A DNA stretch of 11,184 bases from the NCBI GenBank assembly GCA_031272565.1, contig JAISTN010000215.1, positions 1 through 11,184 of the forward strand. The letters are read 5' to 3'. Position 1 is the first letter of the stretch. Every line of letters starts with the position of its first letter. Positions 6,566 through 11,184 of this stretch are shown piece by piece. The position numbers and the translations under genes are program-made. The notes beneath the pieces are model-generated. The model was not told the origin of the DNA and searched no databases. It saw only the letters and a list, made by a program, of their open reading frames with translations. The stretch comes from Bifidobacteriaceae bacterium. Its GTDB lineage: Bacteria > Actinomycetota > Actinomycetes > Actinomycetales > WQXJ01.

Positions 6566-7874
6566 AGACCCAGCAGACACCACCCCCCAGCCGGTAGACC
6601 TGCCTGTGTCCGGCGAGCTTGAACCGCCGGCCAGTCCAGTTGCGTCCGGGGAGCTGGCAGACCAGGCGGACCTGGACGCCTCGACGCCTCTTGGCGGCCT
6701 GCGGGCGGTGAATCAGGCCGACGGCGAGCCGGAGCCGGTGGGCGAACTGGAGCCGGCGGGCGAACTGGAGCCGGCGGGCGAGCCGGAGGCACCGGCGGCC
6801 AGCCCAGTCGAAGAGGAGCCGCCGGCAGTGGCGATCGACGCGGTGGAGGACGCAGAGCCGGCCGGTCAGGTTGAAGAGGAGCCGACGGCAGCGGCGATCG
6901 ACGCGGTGGAGGGCGCAGGGCCGGCCAGCCCAGTCGAAGAGGAGCCGCCGGCAGTGGCGATCGACGCGGTGGAGGGCGCGGGGCCGGCCGGTCAGGTTGA
7001 AGAGGAGCCGCCGGCAGTGGCGATCGACGTGGCGGAGGGCGCGGGGCCGGCCGGTCAGGTTAAAGAGGAGCCGCCGGAGGGACCTGCCAAACCGGCGGGC
7101 CGGCGGGGCCTGAAGCTGGCCCTGGCGGCCGTGGCGGTGGTGCTGGCGGGCGTTAGCATTGTGGCCCTGGCGCTGGCCTGGTCGCGGTCCAAGGGTGAGG
7201 ACTTGGGGGCGGCGCCGCCAACGCCACAGGGCACCTATGTGGCTCAGGTGGAACCAGACCAGACGGCCGGGGCTAGCCAGACCGACCCGGGTCAGACGCC
7301 AACCGTGGTCAAGATTCCACCAGGGCAGGCGGGGCTGCCGGAGTGGATTTCGATCCCGGCGATGGCCTTGGACGCCCAGGTGGTCACCTACACGGCCGCT
7401 GACGCGGCCCAGGGCAAAGACGGCCGGACCGGGCAGCCTTGCCTGGAGGACGGCGTCATCGTCTGCGTGGACCCGCCGCGGGTGGACGCCGTCTACTGGC
7501 AGGAGGGCGGCGTCAACGGTGTCGCCTACGGCGACATGCCGGGGGAGCAGTCCCTGGGCAACGTCTACCTGTATGGCCACGCCGGGGTGCGCGGCACCGG
7601 TGCGGTCTTCGATGCCCTGGGCGACCTGGCGGTGGGCGACACCCTGGAGGTCACCACCACCAATGGCGTGCTGACCTATGAGGTGGTGGACCTGTGGACG
7701 GTCGACAAGGACGACTACAGCACCGATCCACGGATTGTGGAGCAGGTGCCGGGCCGCCTGCTGTTGGTCACCTGCGACCACCGCGAAGGGGCCACGCTGG
7801 AGGCGGGCGGGTACGCCTCGGAGAACCTGGTGGTGGCGGCTCAGGTGGTGGCGGGCAGTGCGCGTGAACGTTGA
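6558..7874 (+). CDS. S2: sortase with intact Cys/His and a long acidic repeat-rich cytoplasmic N-terminus
   Basis: A 438-residue membrane sortase. The start ATG 6558 has GGAG (6547-6550) 7 nt upstream, and the ATG overlaps the L1 stop (ATGGCTGA). Residues 1 to about 183 are acidic, rich in Glu/Pro/Ala, and contain two sets of tandem repeats. RRGLK (182-186) begins a membrane helix at about 185-208, so the acidic part should lie in the cytoplasm. After an extracellular linker the sortase domain starts near IPAMALDAQVV. The histidine motif is YLYGHAG (H341), followed by AVFDAL. The catalytic motif is LLLVTCDHR, with Cys406 (TGC at 7773-7775). C295 and C303 form an extra conserved pair, also found in S1. 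I see no Arg at the usual position some 9-13 residues after the catalytic Cys; the closest is R409 in DHR. Most sortases have short cytoplasmic ends, so the N-terminus is unusual. It is probably the working transpeptidase of the cluster; the substrate is unknown. Confidence 0.92.
   Translation: MAEDPADTTPQPVDLPVSGELEPPASPVASGELADQADLDASTPLGGLRAVNQADGEPEPVGELEPAGELEPAGEPEAPAASPVEEEPPAVAIDAVEDAEPAGQVEEEPTAAAIDAVEGAGPASPVEEEPPAVAIDAVEGAGPAGQVEEEPPAVAIDVAEGAGPAGQVKEEPPEGPAKPAGRRGLKLALAAVAVVLAGVSIVALALAWSRSKGEDLGAAPPTPQGTYVAQVEPDQTAGASQTDPGQTPTVVKIPPGQAGLPEWISIPAMALDAQVVTYTAADAAQGKDGRTGQPCLEDGVIVCVDPPRVDAVYWQEGGVNGVAYGDMPGEQSLGNVYLYGHAGVRGTGAVFDALGDLAVGDTLEVTTTNGVLTYEVVDLWTVDKDDYSTDPRIVEQVPGRLLLVTCDHREGATLEAGGYASENLVVAAQVVAGSARER
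6723..6791 (+). repeat. 18-bp tandem repeat in the S2 N-terminus
   Basis: Three full units (6723-6740, 6741-6758, 6759-6776) and a partial fourth encode the hexapeptide G-E-(P/L)-E-P-(V/A). They lie in frame in the predicted cytoplasmic segment of S2, just before the 63-bp repeats. Changes in copy number would stay in frame. Confidence 0.85.
6807..7076 (+). repeat. 63-bp tandem repeat, four full units plus a partial fifth, in S2
   Basis: Units begin at 6807, 6870, 6933 and 6996, with a partial unit at 7059. Each encodes 21 residues of the pattern VEEEPPAVAIDAVEGAGPAGQ, with a few substitutions. The DNA units are very similar to each other. Units 1, 2 and 3 alternate in their junction (GPAGQ or GPASP). 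The repeats sit in the cytoplasmic acidic part of the sortase, immediately before the membrane helix. Slipped-strand or recombination changes would alter its length without a frameshift. Confidence 0.92.
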
Positions 7875-8841
7875 CCGGCCGCGCCGCCGGGGCCGCCTGA
7901 GGTGGTGCCTGGCGGTGGCCGGCCTGCTGGTGTTGGCGTTACTGGCGGGGCTGAGCTTGGACGCGGCCCGGTTGGTGTCACAAGTCCAGCGGCTCGACCT
8001 GCCGGCCGTGGCGGCGCAGGCGCCGGGTGAAACCTGGGTCATTGTCGGCTCCGACAACCGGGCCTACAAGCCGGAGGGTGAAGACCTGTACGGGGCCGGC
8101 CAGGCCGGCCCCGGGGACCGGGCGGACTTGATCTTGGTGGTCCAGGTGCCGGCCGGCGGCGCCCAGCCGGCCCGGGTCATGTCGGTGCCGCGGGACCTGC
8201 TGCTGATCCTGGACCAGGGCCCCAACCGGTTGAACCTGACCCTGAACGACGGCCCGGCTGCGTTTGCCCAGGCCATGTGCACCGGGCTGGGCATCCCCGT
8301 GGAGCACCTGGTGGTGGTGACCATGAAGGGCCTGGTAGAGGTGGTCGATGCGTTGGGCGGGCTGGAACTAGACGTGGTGGAACCGGTGGACGATCCCAAA
8401 GCCCACCTGGTCTTGGCGGCCGGCCGGCAGGTGCTGGACGGTGAAACGGTCTTGGCTTTGGTGCGCTCCCGGCACCCGTCAGGCGACGTGGCGGCCGATG
8501 GCGACCAGGTGGCCCAGGCCAACCATGGCACCTGGGCCCGGGCCAGCAACGGCGCCTTGGTGTTCGCCGCCTTGGCCGAGCAGGCCCGCGGCGCGCTGAC
8601 ACAGCCGCTGGTGGCCCGGCGGCTGGCCTACGCCGCCGCCGGCGGGGTGTGGGTCGATCGCGGCACCGGCCTGTTCGACCTGGCCGGGGTGCTGCGCCAG
8701 GTGGCCGGATCAGACACTGAGCCGGTGGTGTTGACGGTGCAGGACACCGAATCCGACATCCTGAAGTTCCCCTCGGAGCAGACCTACGCCGAGTTGGCGG
8801 ACTGGGGCTATGTCCCCGGCGCTTGTGCTGTGGCCCAGTAG
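7858..8841 (+). CDS. L2: LytR-CpsA-Psr family glycopolymer transferase
   Basis: A 327-residue LCP protein. I chose GTG 7858 because it gives the same 17-nt overlap with the sortase gene as L1 shows; GTG 7864 is an alternative two codons later. The N-terminus is Arg-rich, followed by a membrane helix at about 16-36. The extracellular LCP core keeps GSDNR (D66, R68), RADLILVV (R88), SVPRD (R112, D113), [17 protein letters not shown] and LVRSRH. These correspond to the family residues that bind the pyrophosphate and metal of a lipid-linked glycan donor. Expected activity is attachment of a glycopolymer to peptidoglycan or, as shown for an LCP in Actinomyces oris, to a sortase-anchored protein. 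A Cys pair (AMCTG and the C-terminal GAC) matches L1. It follows S2 and ends 11 nt before proA. The family call is firm; donor and acceptor are unknown. Confidence 0.92.
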   Translation: MRVNVDRPRRRGRLRWCLAVAGLLVLALLAGLSLDAARLVSQVQRLDLPAVAAQAPGETWVIVGSDNRAYKPEGEDLYGAGQAGPGDRADLILVVQVPAGGAQPARVMSVPRDLLLILDQGPNRLNLTLNDGPAAFAQAMCTGLGIPVEHLVVVTMKGLVEVVDALGGLELDVVEPVDDPKAHLVLAAGRQVLDGETVLALVRSRHPSGDVAADGDQVAQANHGTWARASNGALVFAALAEQARGALTQPLVARRLAYAAAGGVWVDRGTGLFDLAGVLRQVAGSDTEPVVLTVQDTESDILKFPSEQTYAELADWGYVPGACAVAQ

Positions 8842-8852
8842 GCTTGACTGTC

Positions 8853-10133
8853 ATGACAGAGGTTGATCCCGCCATCACCCAGCAGGTCCATGACATTGCC
8901 CGCCAGGCTCGCTTGGCGGCCCGCCAACTGGCGCTGACCTCCCGCGGCACCAAGGACGCCGCGCTGCTGGCCATGGGTGACGCGCTGCTGGCGGCCGCGG
9001 ACGACATCGTCGCCCAAAACCGGGTCGACCTGACCCTGGGTGAAGAAAACGGCTTAACCAGGGGGTTGCTGGACCGCCTGGCGCTGACCCCGGAACGAAT
9101 TGTGGGCATTGTCGAGGCCCTGCGTGAGGTGGCGGCCCTGCCGGACCCGGTGGGCGAGGTGGTGCGCGGCTCGACCCTGCCAAACGGTCTGAAGCTGCGC
9201 CAGGTGCGGGTGCCGATGGGTGTGGTCGGCATGATCTATGAGGCCCGGCCAAACGTCACCGTGGACGCTTCCGGCCTGGGCTTGAAATCCGGCAACGCCG
9301 TCATTCTGCGCGGCGGCAGCGCGGCCGAGCGCACCAACCAGGCGATCATCGCAGCCCTGCGGGCCGGGGTCGAAGCGGTGGGCCTGCCGGGAGACGCGAT
9401 CCAGACCATCGACCCGTTTGGCCGCGAAGGCGTGCGCGCCTTGATGCGGGCCCGCGGCCTGGTTGACCTGCTGGTGCCGCGCGGCGGGGCCGGCCTGATC
9501 CAGACGGTAGTGCGGGAATCCGTGGTGCCCGTGATCGAAACGGGCGTGGGCAACTGCCACGTCTACGTCGATGGGGCGGCCGATCTGTCCAAGGCCCTGC
9601 CCATTGTGATCAACTCCAAGACCCACCGGCCATCGGTCTGCAACGCGGCGGAGACGCTCTTGGTGGACCGGGCGGTGGCCCGTGAGTTTGTGCCCCAGGC
9701 GCTGGCCGCCCTGGCGGAACGCGGCGTCATACTGCACGGCGACGCGGCGGTGGCGGCCCTGGCACCGGCCGGCGTCACAGTGCTGCCGGTGACCGCTGAA
9801 GACTGGGGCCGGGAATACCTGGACCTGGAGATGGCGGTGGGCGTGGTCGATGGCCTGGAGGGCGCCATCGGGCACATCCAAGAGTGGAGTTCGGGCCACA
9901 CCGAGGCGATTGTGACGGAGAGCCTGTGGGCGGCGGACCAGTTCGCAGCCCGGCTTGATTCGGCCGCCATCATGATCAACGCCTCGACCCGGTTCACGGA
10001 CGGCGGCCAGTTTGGCCTGGGGGCGGAGATCGGTATTTCTACACAGAAGCTCCACGCCCGGGGGCCCATGGGTTTGGCCGAACTGACCTCCACCAAGTGG
10101 ATCGCGGTGGGCAACGGGCAGGTGCGGGCGTGA
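8853..10133 (+). CDS. proA: Gamma-glutamyl phosphate reductase (proline biosynthesis)
   Basis: A 426-residue cytoplasmic enzyme that reduces L-glutamate 5-phosphate to glutamate 5-semialdehyde with NADPH, the second step of proline synthesis. The start is ATG 8853, 11 nt after the L2 stop; no strong ribosome binding site is visible, so coupling to L2 is possible. The aldehyde-dehydrogenase-like fold is supported by [15 protein letters not shown] and the glycine-rich [10 protein letters not shown] segment. The catalytic Cys263 lies in [15 protein letters not shown]. The C-terminal segment, [20 protein letters not shown], is typical of ProA. Length is close to the usual size of about 415-430 residues, and no key residue is missing. 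In many bacteria proA sits beside proB (glutamate 5-kinase); proB is not next to it here, where the surface cluster occupies the upstream side. Confidence 0.98.
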   Translation: MTEVDPAITQQVHDIARQARLAARQLALTSRGTKDAALLAMGDALLAAADDIVAQNRVDLTLGEENGLTRGLLDRLALTPERIVGIVEALREVAALPDPVGEVVRGSTLPNGLKLRQVRVPMGVVGMIYEARPNVTVDASGLGLKSGNAVILRGGSAAERTNQAIIAALRAGVEAVGLPGDAIQTIDPFGREGVRALMRARGLVDLLVPRGGAGLIQTVVRESVVPVIETGVGNCHVYVDGAADLSKALPIVINSKTHRPSVCNAAETLLVDRAVAREFVPQALAALAERGVILHGDAAVAALAPAGVTVLPVTAEDWGREYLDLEMAVGVVDGLEGAIGHIQEWSSGHTEAIVTESLWAADQFAARLDSAAIMINASTRFTDGGQFGLGAEIGISTQKLHARGPMGLAELTSTKWIAVGNGQVRA

Positions 10134-10140
10134 CTCTTAG

Positions 10141-10181
10141 CCTCAACCGAGCGCGCCTGACCCCACTGGGGGGCCTTGAGG
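10141..10181 (+). terminator. Imperfect stem-loop between proA and nadD, possible terminator
   Basis: CCTCAA (10141-10146) pairs exactly with TTGAGG (10176-10181). Inside it, CCCC at 10161-10164 can pair with the G-run just after ACT. The structure begins 7 nt after the proA stop. No T-tract follows, so it is not a classical intrinsic terminator. It may be a weak terminator, an RNA processing or stability element, or chance pairing in GC-rich DNA. Apart from this and the nadD ribosome binding site, I see nothing in the 100-nt gap. Confidence 0.3.
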
Positions 10182-10233
10182 TGCCAATATGGTGCTTGAA
10201 TCAACTGTCCCCCCGTTCGATTCAGGAGGCCGT

Positions 10234-10842
10234 GTGCCGCAGCAGGTAGAGCCCAAGCGCGTTGGCGTGATGGGCGGTACCTTTGACCCCATTCACCATG
10301 GGCACCTGGTGGCCGCCAGCGAGGCGGCCTACGTGTTCAGCTTGGATGAGGTCATCTTTGTGCCCACCGGGCGGCCGGCCTTCAAGCAGAACCAGGCTGT
10401 GACGGCTCCGGAGCACCGCTATCTGATGACTGTCATTGCGACCGCCGCCAACCCGCACTTCATGGTCAGCCGGGTCGACATCGAGCGTGCCGGCATGACC
10501 TACACCATCGACACGTTGCGGGATCTGCACGCCGACCGGCCGGACGACAAACTGTTCTTCATCACCGGCGCGGATGCGCTGGGGTCTATCCTGCAATGGA
10601 AGGATGCGGCTGATTTGTTCGCGCTGGCCCACTTTGTTGGCGTGACCCGCCCCGGGCACACGCTGAACGCCCAAGGCTTGCCCGAACAGGGTGTTTCGTT
10701 GCTCGAAGTACCGGCTTTGGCCATATCCTCAACCGATGTGCGGCGCCGCGCCGCCTCAGGGGCGCCAATCTGGTATTTGGTGCCCGATGGCGTGGTGCAG
10801 TACATCGGCAAACATGGTTTGTATAGGGATGAGGTGGCATGA
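10234..10842 (+). CDS. nadD: Nicotinate-nucleotide adenylyltransferase (NAD biosynthesis)
   Basis: A 202-residue cytoplasmic enzyme that converts nicotinate mononucleotide and ATP to deamido-NAD and pyrophosphate. It carries the nucleotidyltransferase signature [12 protein letters not shown] (residues 14-25) and the C-terminal ISSTDVRRR (164-172), both hallmark NadD motifs. I chose GTG 10234 because of the strong AGGAGG at 10224-10229, although the 4-nt spacing is tight. ATG 10189 in the same frame would add 15 residues not expected in the family. Length fits the family. The stop overlaps the next gene's start as ATGA. The proA-nadD order is common in Actinobacteria. Confidence 0.97.
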   Translation: MPQQVEPKRVGVMGGTFDPIHHGHLVAASEAAYVFSLDEVIFVPTGRPAFKQNQAVTAPEHRYLMTVIATAANPHFMVSRVDIERAGMTYTIDTLRDLHADRPDDKLFFITGADALGSILQWKDAADLFALAHFVGVTRPGHTLNAQGLPEQGVSLLEVPALAISSTDVRRRAASGAPIWYLVPDGVVQYIGKHGLYRDEVA

Positions 10843-11184
10843 CCGAGAACCCCGATCTGATGGGTGACTGGTCCCCGGCCGAAGAGGCCGCGGGGCCAGG
10901 CAGTGCCGCGCCCCGGGATTGGCGCGCCGAACTTGCCAAGATGGAGTCTTCCGACTGGTTTGCCCGGGCTCACCGGGGCCGCCCCGATCCGCTTGACGAT
11001 TTGCCGTCCGAACCGCCCCAGGGTGGGCCGGCGCCCAGCCGGGCCGCCCCGTTTGACGTGGCCCCAGCCCGCCCCGCTCCGTTCGAGGTGACCGGTTCGT
11101 CCCGGCCCTCGGCCATTCAACCGGCCCTGTTCGATGACCCGGAGCCGGCGCCGGAGCCTTTGGCTGCCCGGCCGTCCGACCAAA
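10839..11184 (+). CDS. Unrecognised gene after nadD, Pro/Ala-rich N-terminus (partial)
   Basis: An open frame starts at ATG 10839, overlapping the nadD stop by four bases, and stays open for 115 codons to the window edge. It begins [11 protein letters not shown] and has a short conserved-looking segment [21 protein letters not shown] (residues 27-47, counting DW as 27-28). After this it is low-complexity and Pro/Ala/Arg/Glu-rich, with repeated PFDV/PFEV/LFDD motifs. No signal peptide or membrane helix appears in this part. In many Actinobacteria the gene after nadD is rsfS or a membrane/LytR_C-type protein, but the visible part does not decide between these. Translational coupling to nadD and GC-rich third positions support it being real. 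Confidence 0.75.
   Translation, partial: MTENPDLMGDWSPAEEAAGPGSAAPRDWRAELAKMESSDWFARAHRGRPDPLDDLPSEPPQGGPAPSRAAPFDVAPARPAPFEVTGSSRPSAIQPALFDDPEPAPEPLAARPSDQ

Larger units (their letters stand above)
4741..8841 (+). repeat. Tandem duplication of a sortase-LCP gene cassette
   Basis: The stretch is two paralogous copies of one two-gene unit. Copy 1 is S1 plus L1 (4741-6565) and copy 2 is S2 plus L2 (6558-8841). The sortase domains share long near-identical runs such as LDAQVVTYTA, TGQPC and VYWQ. The LCP proteins share [21 protein letters not shown] and LVVVTM. In both copies the LCP gene starts with GTG and overlaps the sortase gene by 17 nt. The main differences are the long acidic cytoplasmic N-terminus found only in S2, and loss of key catalytic residues in copy 1. 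Confidence 0.85.

Noticed and set aside
6807..7076. 63-bp repeats as a CRISPR array
   Set aside because: Units are directly adjacent without unique spacers and remain in frame within S2.

Overview
The window is GC-rich, with G or C at most third codon positions. It reads as the chromosome of a Gram-positive, high-GC actinobacterium. Supporting this are Sec-type signal peptides, a sortase and LytR-CpsA-Psr (LCP) surface machinery, Ala/Pro/Glu-rich linkers, and a nearby proA-nadD block of a type common in Actinobacteria. Genus cannot be named from the sequence alone. No transposase, tRNA, rRNA or CRISPR array was seen.

Layout: (1) Bases 1-53 hold the 5' end of a leftward gene for an exported protein. 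It is divided from the main rightward cluster by a gene-free region of about 470 bases. (2) Bases 528-4775 encode three related exported proteins, called A, B and C here. They are built from six copies of a two-cysteine beta-rich module. A and B also carry three copies in total of a GF-x-x-GE-type beta module. A has no membrane anchor, B ends in a membrane helix plus an Arg cluster, and C has a membrane helix plus a 59-residue acidic cytoplasmic tail. (3) Bases 4741-8841 are a tandem duplication of a two-gene cassette, sortase followed by LCP: S1-L1-S2-L2. All consecutive genes from C to L2 overlap (35, 17, 8 and 17 nt), so they are probably translationally coupled. (4) proA starts 11 nt after L2. 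nadD follows after a 100-nt gap, and an unrecognised gene then overlaps nadD by ATGA and runs off the window.

The main observation is that the two sortase-LCP cassettes are not equivalent. S2 and L2 keep the expected key residues: the sortase VTC cysteine with its histidine, and LCP GSDNR, RAD, PRD and RSRH. In the first cassette both enzymes have changed at the matching places: sortase VTC became IES, and LCP RAD became NAD, PRD became PRN, and RSRH became RARG. The arrangement therefore looks like a probable catalytic sortase/LCP pair preceded by a degenerate, perhaps regulatory or scaffolding, pseudoenzyme pair, encoded with three two-cysteine surface proteins. LCP and sortase enzymes are known to act on the same protein in Actinomyces oris, where a sortase-anchored glycoprotein is modified through an LCP enzyme. 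A joint role in decorating and anchoring surface proteins is thus plausible, but it is an inference. None of the proteins has an LPxTG signal, so the substrates are unknown.
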